Shown piece by piece: positions 1 through 11,100 of a DNA stretch of 64,000 nucleotides. The notes under the pieces were generated by a model. The model had not been told where the DNA came from. It saw only the letters and a list, made by a program, of their open reading frames with translations, and did no database searches. The DNA is from Yersinia rohdei ATCC 43380 (GTDB lineage Bacteria > Pseudomonadota > Gammaproteobacteria > Enterobacterales > Enterobacteriaceae): assembly GCF_000173775.1 (NCBI RefSeq), contig NZ_ACCD01000002.1, positions 124,001 through 188,000 on the forward strand, given 5' to 3'. Within the stretch, counting starts at the first letter, position 1, and the number at the start of each line of letters is the position of its first letter. Both the position numbers and the translations under genes were made by a program.

Positions 1-1206
1 CACATTAAAAGGCGGCATACCCGCCAGCGCCAGCGCGCCCCCGGCAAACATTACTGCGGTGAGGGGAGCAACACGGATAATGCCTTTTATCGCGCCCATA
101 TCCCGCGTGCCATATTTCAACAGCACATTACCGGAACCACAGAACAGCAAGGTTTTTGCCAGACTGTGATTCAAGGTATGGAACAGGGCCGCTAACACAC
201 CCAGCGGGCCACCAATCCCCAGTGCCACGGCAATTAAGCCCATATTTTCCACACTGGAATAGGCCAGCAGGCGTTTCATATCGCGCTGCGCCAGAATAAA
301 GAAGGCGGAGACGGCAACCGACATCATGCCGAAAACCAACAACAACATTTGCGGGAAATGCGGGCCGATGGCGGCACTGATAATGATGTAATAGCGGATA
401 ATCACCAGCAGCGCGCAATTAAGTAATACTGCGGATAACAAGGCGCTGGTAGGGCTGGGGGCCTCACTGTGGGCATCTGGCAGCCAGGAATGCATTGGGA
501 ACAGGCCCGTTTTGGTGCCAAAGCCAATCAGGATAAAGACAAAGGCCAGGTGCATCAGTGTTGGGTCGAGTTCTTTGGCGTGTTCAGCTACCACTGTCCA
601 GAAAATGGCACTGCCCGGGTCAGACAGCACATTCGCTGCATTGGCATAGACCAGCACCGTGCCATACAAGCCGAATGCCACCCCGACAGTACAAATAATA
701 ATGTACTTCCAGGCCGCTTCCAGTGATGAGCGCTGACCATATAACCCCACCAAAAAGGCAGAGCTTAAGGTGGTGGCTTCAATGCCAACCCACATCAAAA
801 TCAAATTATTGCTGGTGACCACCAACAGCATGGTGAATAAGAACAGATGGAAAAATCCGTAATAATTACACAAGGTGCTGACAGTGATTTCGCCGTTGTT
901 GACTTCATGGCGCATATAACCCAGGGAATAGAGGCCGGTGATAAAGCCAATTATGCCCAGAATGGCGAGGAACAATGCGCTGAGGCTATCAATATGCAGC
1001 CAGTTATGGGCAGCCAGAATATCGCCGCCCAGCGCGACTCGGCAAACCACGGTCAATGCCACCACCAGTAGCAAGGTGATACCGGTAAAATGTACCCAGG
1101 TGGTTGCCATGCGAGCCGCACGGCCCAAGGACCGGCAAGCAAAGGCCAACAGCGAGGCTATCAGAGGTATCGCCAGCAGTAACCACAGCAGGTCAGTATT
1201 ACTCAT
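1..1206 (-). CDS. hyfF: Hydrogenase-4 subunit F (partial, C-terminus outside window)
   Basis: Membrane antiporter-like subunit (NuoL/MrpA-type, Proton_antipo_M family) of the hydrogenase-4 / formate hydrogenlyase-2 complex, thought to couple formate or H2 chemistry to ion movement. Translating the minus strand from the ATG at 1206-1204 gives an uninterrupted 402-residue frame to the window edge. It begins [15 protein letters not shown] and contains the typical segments [19 protein letters not shown] and [12 protein letters not shown]. coli HyfF is about 526 residues, so roughly three quarters is present. It follows hyfE after 4 bp. The missing 3' end and the downstream genes (expected hyfG onward) lie beyond position 1. 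Confidence 0.95.
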   Translation of the reverse strand, partial: MSNTDLLWLLLAIPLIASLLAFACRSLGRAARMATTWVHFTGITLLLVVALTVVCRVALGGDILAAHNWLHIDSLSALFLAILGIIGFITGLYSLGYMRHEVNNGEITVSTLCNYYGFFHLFLFTMLLVVTSNNLILMWVGIEATTLSSAFLVGLYGQRSSLEAAWKYIIICTVGVAFGLYGTVLVYANAANVLSDPGSAIFWTVVAEHAKELDPTLMHLAFVFILIGFGTKTGLFPMHSWLPDAHSEAPSPTSALLSAVLLNCALLVIIRYYIIISAAIGPHFPQMLLLVFGMMSVAVSAFFILAQRDMKRLLAYSSVENMGLIAVALGIGGPLGVLAALFHTLNHSLAKTLLFCGSGNVLLKYGTRDMGAIKGIIRVAPLTAVMFAGGALALAGMPPFNV

Positions 1207-1210
1207 TTCA

Positions 1211-1876
1211 TTACCCCTTTAGCGCCGTCAGTTGTTTAACATCCAGCGTGTGCAGCGTGCGATAAATCTTGCGCGCCATCAGCGTCATCACAATCACTGC
1301 GAAAATGGCATCAGTGGCAATGCCAATCTCAACCAATTCTGGTGCGCGGAAAGCCAGCAGCGCCAACATCAAGTGAGCGCCATTTTCCATCAGGCAATAA
1401 CCGAAGATGTTTTTCAGAATATTGCGCTGGGTGACAATACACAGCAGGCCAATCAGGAAATGCCCGAGTGACACCGCCAGTGCGGGTTTCAGCTCACTGA
1501 CCATAGGTAGCTGCACCGGCTCCACCACGAAGTAGCTCAGTAAAATGATGATGGCGGCGATGAAAATCAGACTGGCAGTGCCAATCACGCCGCCATTAGC
1601 CTTGGGGTCTTCCATCTGGCGAAATGCGCGATACATAATCCACGGCACCAGCACCACCTTGGTAATAAAGGCGGTTAGCGACCACAGATACAGCTCGTGG
1701 GCGTGTAAGGTTTCGGCTAATACCAGGAAAATCAGTACCAAGACCAAGGATTGCAAGGCATAAAACAGGGCTGAAGTTGCCGGCTTCTTCACGATGATGA
1801 CCAGCAGCGAGGTAATGATAAGCAGTCCTGCAAGATTGTTGACGACCATAGTGTTGACAAACAGTGTTCCGGTCAT
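1211..1876 (-). CDS. hyfE: Hydrogenase-4 membrane subunit E
   Basis: Small integral membrane subunit related to NuoK, part of the proton-channelling arm of hydrogenase-4. The protein has 221 residues (E. coli HyfE about 216) and is almost wholly hydrophobic, with about six or seven membrane spans; the sequence [14 protein letters not shown] near residue 155 is typical of the family. It lies between hyfD (11 bp gap) and hyfF (4 bp gap) in one transcription unit. A start at the first [11 protein letters not shown], agrees with the family N-terminus. Confidence 0.95.
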   Translation of the reverse strand: MTGTLFVNTMVVNNLAGLLIITSLLVIIVKKPATSALFYALQSLVLVLIFLVLAETLHAHELYLWSLTAFITKVVLVPWIMYRAFRQMEDPKANGGVIGTASLIFIAAIIILLSYFVVEPVQLPMVSELKPALAVSLGHFLIGLLCIVTQRNILKNIFGYCLMENGAHLMLALLAFRAPELVEIGIATDAIFAVIVMTLMARKIYRTLHTLDVKQLTALKG

Positions 1877-1887
1877 TTTTTACTCCC

Positions 1888-3348
1888 TTATCCGAGCCAG
1901 GCGACGGCAATAAAGCTGGAACACACTGACATGAACACCAGAATTACCAGCACGCCCTGCATTGCTAAAGGCAGGGGCTTAGCACTGGCGACGGCTTCTG
2001 ATGGCTTACCGGGCACGGTTTGCCCAAACCAGTACAGGAACCAGCCGAAACTGGCGACTGACTCAAGTAATGCCAGCACCAGCAGCGGGATAAGCAGCCA
2101 ATGTTCATGAGACAGTGAAAAACCTGCAGCAAAAATAGGGAACTTGCTAAAGAAGCCATTGAATGGTGGCACCCCAGTGATGGCCAGAGCGGCGACACAG
2201 AATCCCACCCCCAGTAGCGGCATTTTCCCCATAATGCCTTTGAGTTTGGGCAACATGCGGGTTCCGCAGCTGTAGCTCAATGCACCGGCGACCAGGAAGA
2301 ACAGGCTCTTGGCGAAGGCGTGGTTGAAGATGTAGGCAATGCCGCCCTCAAAGGCCAATTTTGAACCATAGATAGCCAGCGACAGGGCGAAGAAAATGTA
2401 AGACAGCTGAGTGATGGTGGAGTAGGCCAGCAGCCGCTTCATGTCTTTTTGCGGTAAGTACATAAAGAAACCATAAATCAGCGTGATAACTGCCATTATC
2501 ATCCCCACAGTGCCGATAATCTGTGGGACATCGCCAGCGGAGTAAATGGCGCGAGCAAAGATATAAACCCCGACTTTAACCATCGAGGCCGCATGGAGAT
2601 AGGCACTGACGGGCGTCGGGGCTTCCATTGCGTCTGGCAACCAGATATGCAGCGGCAACTGGGCCGATTTCCCCCAGGCCGCAAACAGGATGCCGCCGAA
2701 CACGATGATTTTAGTGGTGTTATCCAGCTGCGCCAGCGCGGTCAGGGCAAAGGTGCCGGTATTGACCAGCAACACCGCCGCCGCCAGATACAGGCCGATG
2801 GCGGCAACATGGGTGACCAGCAAGGCCTTTAGTGCCGAACGCAGTGACTTTTGGCTCTGGTAGTAACCAATCAATCCCCACGAACAGCCGCCGGTGATTT
2901 CAAAGAAGAACAACTGACCCAGTAGGGTGGATGACAATACCAGCCCAGCCATTGCGCCGATGAATACCAATAACAGCGCATAGTAGCGGTTAGTGCCTTC
3001 ATGTGGATGCTCGCGGTTCCCTAATGTCAGATAACCGGTGGAGTAGATGCTCACCAGCAGGCCGAGGAATACCACGGCAAAGACAATCAAGGTGCTGATG
3101 CGGTCAATTGTCAGGCCGAACAGCGCCATATCACCGTAATGAATTAGATCAAAAGTGACATCGATTTTTCCGCCACTTAGGTAGATATAAGCCAGCAGCA
3201 CAGTGCCGAGTGTTGCCAATAGCGCAAAGAAAGTACAAGACCATTTCGCCATCTGCTGCGGTAAACAGGCCGTCAGGATGGCACCGGCAAACGGCAGCAG
3301 AATGGTCGCCAAGGCTATGTTTTCGTTCATAAGAGCCATGTTCTCCAT
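1888..3348 (-). CDS. hyfD: Hydrogenase-4 subunit D (antiporter-like)
   Basis: Second NuoL/M/N-type antiporter-like membrane subunit of the hydrogenase-4 complex. It has 486 residues (E. coli HyfD 479) with about 14 hydrophobic spans. It carries the Proton_antipo_M hallmark segments GKSAQLPLHIWLPDAMEAPT and the [15 protein letters not shown] helix, which include conserved Lys/His residues of the ion path. The N-terminus MENMALMNEN has several in-frame ATGs; the first is kept because E. coli HyfD also starts MENLAL. HyfD and HyfF have no counterpart in the E. coli hydrogenase-3 complex, which is why this operon is hyf and not hyc. Confidence 0.96.
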   Translation of the reverse strand: MENMALMNENIALATILLPFAGAILTACLPQQMAKWSCTFFALLATLGTVLLAYIYLSGGKIDVTFDLIHYGDMALFGLTIDRISTLIVFAVVFLGLLVSIYSTGYLTLGNREHPHEGTNRYYALLLVFIGAMAGLVLSSTLLGQLFFFEITGGCSWGLIGYYQSQKSLRSALKALLVTHVAAIGLYLAAAVLLVNTGTFALTALAQLDNTTKIIVFGGILFAAWGKSAQLPLHIWLPDAMEAPTPVSAYLHAASMVKVGVYIFARAIYSAGDVPQIIGTVGMIMAVITLIYGFFMYLPQKDMKRLLAYSTITQLSYIFFALSLAIYGSKLAFEGGIAYIFNHAFAKSLFFLVAGALSYSCGTRMLPKLKGIMGKMPLLGVGFCVAALAITGVPPFNGFFSKFPIFAAGFSLSHEHWLLIPLLVLALLESVASFGWFLYWFGQTVPGKPSEAVASAKPLPLAMQGVLVILVFMSVCSSFIAVAWLG

Positions 3349-3366
3349 GATGGGTTTATTAGCTCC

Positions 3367-4320
3367 CTAAAGACCGGTGAGATAGAAAACCAGAGATAAG
3401 GCGGCGACGCCAAACCCTAGCCAGGTAACACGGGAGGTCAACAGGAAGCGCCCACGAGCGATGCTATTCTCGACCACGGAGGCGAGGACAAATATCACCA
3501 CCAATTTGATAACACAGGCCACCATTGCCCAGAGCAGGCCCGGCCCGCTGAGTACCGCCAGCTTGCCGAAAGGGATAAACACGCCGAGGAACAGCTGCGC
3601 CACCACCACCTGTTTGAGGCTAATTCCCCATTTGACCAAGCCCAGTGCGGCCCCGGAATATTCAGTCAGCGGCCCCTCTTGTAGCTCTTGTTCAGCTTCG
3701 GCGACATCAAACGGGATTTTGCCCATTTCGATAAATACCGCGAAACCGCAGGCCAATAGCGCCAGACCTGTTGCCGTCGGTGATTGCCAGTGCCCCTGTG
3801 CCAGCACCGTGCTGATGGTGCCAATATTGGTAGAGCCGGCAATCAGCCCAACCACCAGCAGTGACAGGATTAATGTGGGTTCGACCAACACGCCAAGGGT
3901 TAACTCGCGGCTGGCACCGATACCGGCGAAAATGCTGCCGCTATCCAGACCCGCCAGAGAGAAGAAGAAGCGGAACAGCGCGAACAGGTAGAGCAGGGCG
4001 ATTAAGTCACCAGCCACCCCAAAAGGGGACGCCAGAGTAAAAATCGGCAATGTCATGGCAATCAACAACATGCTGCCCAGTAATACATAGGGCATCAGGC
4101 GAAAAATAATTCCGGCATTGGCGGGAGCCACATCTTGCCGTTTCAGCAATTTGACTAAATCCCGATATTCTTGCAGCACTCCCGGCCCACGGCGGGAGTG
4201 CATTCGGGCTTTCACCATGCGCGAGATCCCCGCCATCAGCGGTGCCAGCGCCAGCATAAACAGCGCCTGCCCAATGGCGAAGGCAATCATAGAGACCGTC
4301 GGCATATCAATAGTTGGCAT
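3367..4320 (-). CDS. hyfC: Hydrogenase-4 membrane subunit C (NuoH-like)
   Basis: Membrane subunit related to NuoH/HycD that anchors the soluble hydrogenase arm. It has 317 residues (E. coli HyfC 322) with about eight hydrophobic segments. The loop AEAEQELQEGPLTEYSG around residues 208-224 holds the conserved acidic residues of the NuoH family. It is in phase with the rest of the operon, 11 bp downstream of hyfB and 18 bp upstream of hyfD. Confidence 0.96.
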   Translation of the reverse strand: MPTIDMPTVSMIAFAIGQALFMLALAPLMAGISRMVKARMHSRRGPGVLQEYRDLVKLLKRQDVAPANAGIIFRLMPYVLLGSMLLIAMTLPIFTLASPFGVAGDLIALLYLFALFRFFFSLAGLDSGSIFAGIGASRELTLGVLVEPTLILSLLVVGLIAGSTNIGTISTVLAQGHWQSPTATGLALLACGFAVFIEMGKIPFDVAEAEQELQEGPLTEYSGAALGLVKWGISLKQVVVAQLFLGVFIPFGKLAVLSGPGLLWAMVACVIKLVVIFVLASVVENSIARGRFLLTSRVTWLGFGVAALSLVFYLTGL

Positions 4321-4331
4321 TGCTCGTCTCC

Positions 4332-6359
4332 TTAAATAGCCGCGATGATAAGCAGGGTTACCAGTGCGGCGACCACATACAGACAGTAGAGGCGGAAATC
4401 ACCCTGTTGCAGCCATTGAATACGCTGGCTGAGCCATTGGATTACGCGGATAAGTGGGGCGACAACCTGCTCATCCCATACCGGTTCCGCTCGGCTCGCG
4501 CCGCTGATTGACTGCTCCAGCACTCGCTGCATCAGCGGGGCGGGATCCAGTGTTTTACGCACACGATAGAGTGGGGCAAACATCGCCCGCAGTGGCTGAG
4601 TAAAGCCACCAGCAGACACGGTCATGGCTTGTTCATAGGCATAGCCGCAGGCCCAAGGGTCTCCGCCATGTCGAAATGCCAAACGGCGGCCCTTATAGAG
4701 GCGGGTGATCAGTAAAATCACCAGTGGCAGGATGAGCAAACCGAAGAAGATATAAAGGGTGGACAGCATCGCCTGAGAACTGTGTTGCGGGAACAATATC
4801 GCCCCTTGCGCCACTTGTAAGCTGGGTGCGGGTACCGCAGTTATCAGGCTGGACGCAACACCGGCAATCACCGGTGCCACATGGGTTGCGCCTATTCCCA
4901 ATGCCAGACACAGTAATGCCAGCAGCAACATGGCTGCCGTCATGGGCCAGGGCACTTCCCGCGCCAGAGCGGCTTTTTCTGTGCGCGGCAGGCCGCAGAA
5001 ACTGAGGCCGTAGACTTTCACAAAGCACATGGCCGCCAGCGCACCGGTGATGGCCAGCATCACAATGGCAATAGGCCCGGCCAGACGAATAATAAAGCCG
5101 CCGTCCTTGGTCATGGTAAACAGCGATTGATAGGTAAACCATTCACTGACAAAGCCATTGAAGGGCGGTAGGGCTGAAATCGCCATACATCCCACCAGAA
5201 ACGCCAGTGCGGTGTAAGGCATCATTCTTGCCAGTCCGCCCATTTTTTCCATATCTTTGGTATGAATGCGGTAAATCACTGCACCGGCACCAAGGAACAA
5301 TAGCCCCTTAAAGACCGCGTGGTTAAGCAGGTGGTAGAGCGCACCCAGCAGGCCAAGCGCCGCTAACACCGGCTGATGGCTGGCAATACCTATCATGCCG
5401 ACACCAACGCCCATCAGGATAATGCCAATGTTTTCAACAGTATGGTAGGCCAGTAGCCGCTTGATATCGTGCTCTGCCAGTGCATACAACACGCCCAGCA
5501 CTGACGACACTGCGCCAAAGCCCAGCACCACCACGCCCCACCACAATTGGTTGGCACCCAGCAGATCAATTCCCACTTTGATAATGCCAAAGATGCCGAT
5601 TTTCACCATCACCCCCGACATCAGGGCAGACGCATGAGATGGGGCGGCCGGGTGCGCCCGTGGCAACCACCCGTGTAGCGGTAGCATTCCGGCTTTGGCC
5701 CCAAAGCCAAAGAAAGCCAATAAGAAAATAATCGAGGCCATGATAGGTTGCGGGCTAGCCTGCCGGAAGGCGGCAAATTCCAAACTGCCGCTTTGGCGAT
5801 ACAGCAGGAAGAATGCAATCATAATCAGCACTGAACCGGCATGGGCAATCAGGAAGTAGAGCAGGCCAGCGCTGATGGCATCGTCGTCTTGATCGGAAAT
5901 CACCAGGAAGTAGGAGGCCAGCGACATCATTTCGAAGAAAATAATAAAGTAGAAAGCGTTATCCACCACCACCAGCGCGACCATTGAGGCGATGAACAGA
6001 TTCATAAAGACCCCCATTCCCCATGCCCCGCGCCCTTTGTACTCCTGTACATAAGCCAGTGAGTACAGCGCAGTTATCACCACCAGCAATGAAATAACCA
6101 TCAGCATAAACGCCGCTAAGGGATCGAGGCGCACACTGAAAGCCGCGAAGGGGAATGGCCCGGCGGTGACATAGGTAATCACACCGCCACCCAGTAAGGT
6201 TGGGGCGGCAGCAAACAGACCGACAATGCCACCCAACATGGCCGCCAGTCCGGCGGCATAAATCGCCACTGTTTCGCGCCGTGCCAGCAGCAGGGAAAGC
6301 AATGCCCCCACCAGATAGAGCAGTAAAGAGATCCACAATAACGCCAGAGAATTCATCAT
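4332..6359 (-). CDS. hyfB: Hydrogenase-4 subunit B (antiporter-like)
   Basis: Large NuoL/HycC-type membrane subunit of hydrogenase-4. It has 675 residues (E. coli HyfB 672) with a Proton_antipo_M core (for example KAGMLPLHGWLPRAHP and KRLLAYHTVENIGII) and an extended C-terminal part with further membrane helices. Its ATG overlaps the hyfA stop codon (ATGA), indicating translational coupling. A second in-frame ATG follows directly, so the exact start is uncertain by one codon. Confidence 0.96.
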   Translation of the reverse strand: MMNSLALLWISLLLYLVGALLSLLLARRETVAIYAAGLAAMLGGIVGLFAAAPTLLGGGVITYVTAGPFPFAAFSVRLDPLAAFMLMVISLLVVITALYSLAYVQEYKGRGAWGMGVFMNLFIASMVALVVVDNAFYFIIFFEMMSLASYFLVISDQDDDAISAGLLYFLIAHAGSVLIMIAFFLLYRQSGSLEFAAFRQASPQPIMASIIFLLAFFGFGAKAGMLPLHGWLPRAHPAAPSHASALMSGVMVKIGIFGIIKVGIDLLGANQLWWGVVVLGFGAVSSVLGVLYALAEHDIKRLLAYHTVENIGIILMGVGVGMIGIASHQPVLAALGLLGALYHLLNHAVFKGLLFLGAGAVIYRIHTKDMEKMGGLARMMPYTALAFLVGCMAISALPPFNGFVSEWFTYQSLFTMTKDGGFIIRLAGPIAIVMLAITGALAAMCFVKVYGLSFCGLPRTEKAALAREVPWPMTAAMLLLALLCLALGIGATHVAPVIAGVASSLITAVPAPSLQVAQGAILFPQHSSQAMLSTLYIFFGLLILPLVILLITRLYKGRRLAFRHGGDPWACGYAYEQAMTVSAGGFTQPLRAMFAPLYRVRKTLDPAPLMQRVLEQSISGASRAEPVWDEQVVAPLIRVIQWLSQRIQWLQQGDFRLYCLYVVAALVTLLIIAAI

Positions 6360-6997
6360 CTTTTCTGCTCCTGGTGAGAGAGGGCGGGCGGGATATCCGG
6401 CGTCATAAAGGGCAGGTCGTTGGCAAACCCACTGGCGGCGGCGAGGCGTTTCGCTCGATTCGCCTGTTCAATGCTGTTTTCGTCTATCAGCATCAAGGCG
6501 TGGGTCGGGCAGACCCGCACACATTCCGGCCCTTGTGGTAGGAAATGGCATAAATCGCATTTCACCGCGATCGTGCGCACACCCGCATTCCAGGCAAGAA
6601 ACGGGTTCATATTGGCGGGGCTGAATGGCACATCGGACAGTTCCGCCATCGGAATATATTCAGGGAAAGTTTCAGGGACAGCTAATGGCTTACTGCCGGC
6701 AGGGGTGATTGCGCCAAACGGGCAGGCGATACCACAGAGCTTGCAGCCGATACAGGTGGTTTCATCCAATTCAACGGCGTTATTTGTTAGCGTGATGGCA
6801 TTGACTGGGCAAACCCGTGCGCACCACGCATCCTCGCAGTGACGACAGAGAATAGGCGCGGTAACTGTGGTATTACGCATCACAGTTAATCTGGGATGCT
6901 CTTGTAAACCCTCGGCTTTATGCACCTGGCTGCAAGCAGCCATGCAGGTATTGCATCCAATACAAAGCCTCGGCTCCGCAATCACAAAGCGGTTCAT
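6356..6997 (-). CDS. hyfA: Hydrogenase-4 electron-transfer subunit A (4x[4Fe-4S])
   Basis: Cytoplasmic polyferredoxin that carries electrons within or to the hydrogenase-4 complex. It has 213 residues (E. coli HyfA 205) and opens MNRFVIAEPRLCIGC, nearly as E. coli HyfA does. Four cysteine clusters are visible: C12/15/18/22, C51/54/59/63, C82/85/88/92 and C147/150/159/163, enough for four [4Fe-4S] centres. The frame runs open to 7123, but the ATG at 6997 is chosen: a GGAGGG ribosome site lies 8 bases upstream of it, and the ATG at 7003 is too close to that site. It is the first gene of the hyf operon. Confidence 0.96.
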   Translation of the reverse strand: MNRFVIAEPRLCIGCNTCMAACSQVHKAEGLQEHPRLTVMRNTTVTAPILCRHCEDAWCARVCPVNAITLTNNAVELDETTCIGCKLCGIACPFGAITPAGSKPLAVPETFPEYIPMAELSDVPFSPANMNPFLAWNAGVRTIAVKCDLCHFLPQGPECVRVCPTHALMLIDENSIEQANRAKRLAAASGFANDLPFMTPDIPPALSHQEQKR

Positions 6998-7063
6998 AGC
7001 CATACCCTCCGGGACAAAAAGCTGGTGACAGTCAGGCTGATAGAAATCATTTCCCAGCTCCAA

Positions 7064-7079
7064 AGCATATTCTGTGCCA
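7064..7079 (-). promoter_or_regulatory. Sigma-54 promoter of the hyf operon
   Basis: On the minus strand this reads TGGCACAGAATATGCT. The -24 element TGGCAC is perfect, the -12 element ATGC differs from TTGC at one base, and the GG-to-GC spacing is correct. Transcription would start near 7053, giving a leader of roughly 55 bases before hyfA. The E. coli hyf operon is known to be sigma-54 dependent, so this fits the family. Confidence 0.8.
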
Positions 7080-7198
7080 GCACTGTGACCTTGGATGCAA
7101 AAGAGCGCGCAAAGCCCACCCATAGGGCATTAGGCCGATGGCAGAAAAACCGACGAGATCTAAAAGGCAGTAAAAACAGAGGGATTGCGGTGATTAAG

Positions 7199-7245
7199 TG
7201 TCGACATTAGTGACGAAATCGCCCTCTGGCGGTGACACTTCGACA
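7199..7245. promoter_or_regulatory. Candidate enhancer (activator) sites shared by hyf and hypA
   Basis: Two related imperfect inverted repeats lie between the divergent sigma-54 promoters: TGTCGACATTAGTGACG at 7199-7215 and TGACACTTCGACA at 7233-7245, the latter reading TGTCGAAGTGTCA on the other strand. Sigma-54 promoters need an upstream-bound activator; for hyf and hyp genes this would be HyfR or FhlA. The assignment to that activator is inference from position and shared half-sites. Confidence 0.4.
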
Positions 7246-7300
7246 GTGATGACTTCGCGCCAGCATTGGTTGTAAGTTCAGCCTATTTAATGGTGTTATT

Positions 7301-7313
7301 TATCAGTGGGTTA
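7301..7313. promoter_or_regulatory. IHF-like binding site
   Basis: TATCAGTGGGTTA matches the IHF consensus WATCAANNNNTTR at every fixed position but one. It lies between the candidate enhancer sites and the sigma-54 promoter of hypA, which is where a DNA bend is expected in such promoters. The single match is short, so it could be chance. Confidence 0.4.
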
Positions 7314-7349
7314 ATCTGCATTTAAACTGAGTGGCAATGGCGGTATTGC

Positions 7350-7365
7350 TGGCATCTTCTTTGCA
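7350..7365 (+). promoter_or_regulatory. Sigma-54 promoter of hypA
   Basis: TGGCATCTTCTTTGCA has TGGCA and TTGC with the exact -24/-12 spacing of the sigma-54 consensus. The start of transcription would be near 7376, just upstream of the AAGGAG ribosome site and the hypA ATG at 7415. The E. coli hyp operon is likewise read from a sigma-54 promoter with FhlA. Confidence 0.8.
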
Positions 7366-7414
7366 TTCATTATTGTTGATAGAGAGTCATTGAGAGCAAC
7401 CAAGGAGAACCGCC

Positions 7415-7762
7415 ATGCATGAGATAACCTTATGCCAAAACGCGATTGCCATGATGGAACAGCAAGCCCGACAACACGGCGCGCAGAGGATAACCGGCGT
7501 TTGGCTAGAAACCGGTGCATTTTCTTGTGTCGAACCGCAGGCATTAGAATTCTGTTTTGAATTGGTGTGCCGTGGCACGTTGGCGCAAGGCTGTGTGTTA
7601 CATCTTAGTCAACAGCAGTCGCAGGTGTGGTGCCATGATTGCCAACAGCCGGTCACATTGCTGAGTAATAAAGTGACCCGCTGCCCATTGTGTGCCGGAA
7701 GCCATTTACGTATTGGTGCGGCTGATGATGGTGTGATGATTAAACGGCTGGAGGTGGAATGA
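7415..7762 (+). CDS. hypA: Hydrogenase nickel incorporation protein HypA
   Basis: Nickel metallochaperone for [NiFe]-hydrogenase maturation. It has 115 residues, beginning Met-His-Glu as required for Ni binding at the N-terminus. The zinc site is formed by C73/C76 and C90/C93 (two CxxC pairs). The N-terminal MHEITLCQ and the internal GAFSCVE are as in E. coli HypA. It is preceded by an AAGGAG ribosome site and a sigma-54 promoter and divides a regulatory region with the hyf operon, which it presumably serves. The next gene is hypC, not hypB as in E. coli. Confidence 0.95.
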   Translation: MHEITLCQNAIAMMEQQARQHGAQRITGVWLETGAFSCVEPQALEFCFELVCRGTLAQGCVLHLSQQQSQVWCHDCQQPVTLLSNKVTRCPLCAGSHLRIGAADDGVMIKRLEVE

Positions 7763-7802
7763 ATTTACCTTTTTTATCCCCCACGACCGCAGGAGTCGGA
7801 CT

Positions 7803-8081
7803 ATGTGCATAGGCATACCGGGGCAAATTGTCGCGTTGGATGAGACTCAACCAGGTACTGCCTGGGTGGATGTCTGTGGTGTGCGGCGCTCGGTCAATAT
7901 TATGCTGGTGGCAGCAGATAAGCCGGCCAGTTTGGCCTTGCTCGGTCATTGGGTGTTGGTGCACGTGGGGTTTGCCATGAGCAGATTGGATGAAGATGAA
8001 GCGCTGGAAACCTTACAGTTATTACAAGAAATGGGCGAAGTTGAGAGTGATGTCCGAGGATTTTTGGGGCAAGAAGGTTAG
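7803..8081 (+). CDS. hypC: Hydrogenase maturation chaperone HypC/HybG family
   Basis: Small chaperone that binds the hydrogenase large subunit and, with HypD, carries the Fe(CN)2CO precursor. It has 92 residues and begins MCIGIPGQI with the essential Cys2. It lies 40 bp after hypA behind a GGAGTC-type ribosome site and is probably co-transcribed from the same sigma-54 promoter. The family cannot be split into HypC and HybG from sequence alone; the link to hyf favours hypC. No hypB, hypD, hypE or hypF is in this window. Confidence 0.9.
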   Translation: MCIGIPGQIVALDETQPGTAWVDVCGVRRSVNIMLVAADKPASLALLGHWVLVHVGFAMSRLDEDEALETLQLLQEMGEVESDVRGFLGQEG

Positions 8082-8243
8082 CAGGCCCTAGTTCTCTCCC
8101 GTGCAGGCGAGAAATATCGTAGCGTCGCCATTTCTTTCGGCTCATCTGACCTTCAGTGGTTGTCGGCCATAGGTCTGATTGCGCTTAACCTCAAAGGCCA
8201 ATTCAAGGTGAAAATGTATTAAATATCAAAAGCTAATGTAATA

Positions 8244-9047
<804 letters not shown>

Positions 9048-9095
9048 TCACTGGTATGGTAGCAAGGCTACTGTACCTGCCCATGCTGCGCAAGT

Positions 9096-9180
9096 TATAC
9101 CCTTCGTCCTTGTCGTTACAGTGTTGTTGGCTGCATTCGCGCACCCGAATCACTGACTGGAGTCAGCTCAGCGGGATTTA
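9096..9180 (-). repeat. Dispersed Yersinia-type intergenic repeat (partial copy)
   Basis: The minus strand reads AAATCCCGCTGAGCTGACTC, then a CAGTGATTCGGGTG core, and ends in GACGAAGGGTAT. The same element in the other orientation is at 22041-22157, which shares AAATCCC..GAGCTGAC..GTCAGTGATTCGGGTGAG. I recall such elements as frequent in Yersinia genomes. It sits between sanA and maeA and shows no coding capacity. Confidence 0.75.
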
Positions 9181-9209
9181 TTTTTTTTGAATATTTATGG
9201 GCAGATTAA

Positions 9210-9235
9210 CCGGCCCATATCTATGTACAGGCCGG
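9210..9235 (-). terminator. Possible terminator of maeA
   Basis: Inverted repeat CCGGCC..GGCCGG with a 14-base loop, starting just after the maeA stop. There is no strong U-tract after it in the maeA direction, so this is only a candidate. Confidence 0.35.
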
Positions 9236-9242
9236 ATAATAT

Positions 9243-10958
<1,716 letters not shown>

Positions 10959-11063
10959 TTATAAAGTCGTTGCCCCTGATCCTAAAAGATAAGAAAAATA
11001 TGTACAGCTTTTGTTAGTTAAATATGTCGGCGAGCGGTAAAAGTGTGAAGCACGATAATAACC

Positions 11064-11083
11064 GGGGTTAGCCATGTAACCCC
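11064..11083. terminator. Possible terminator after cdd
   Basis: Inverted repeat GGGGTTA..TAACCCC with a 6-base loop between the cdd stop and maeA. The U-tract is weak in the cdd direction. Confidence 0.35.
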
Positions 11084-11100
11084 AGTTTCAGCTTTTTTAA

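Noticed and set aside
3461-3991. 176-codon open frame on the plus strand
   Set aside because: Antisense shadow of hyfC, with a Ser/Thr/Pro-rich composition typical of reverse-strand reading of membrane proteins.
7332-7349. Second sigma-54-like sequence TGGCAATGGCGGTATTGC
   Set aside because: The -24 to -12 spacing is two bases too long; the match at 7350-7365 has the right spacing.
8082-8243. Possible remnant of another hyp gene after hypC
   Set aside because: No frame with resemblance to HypB, HypD or HypE in any reading direction.
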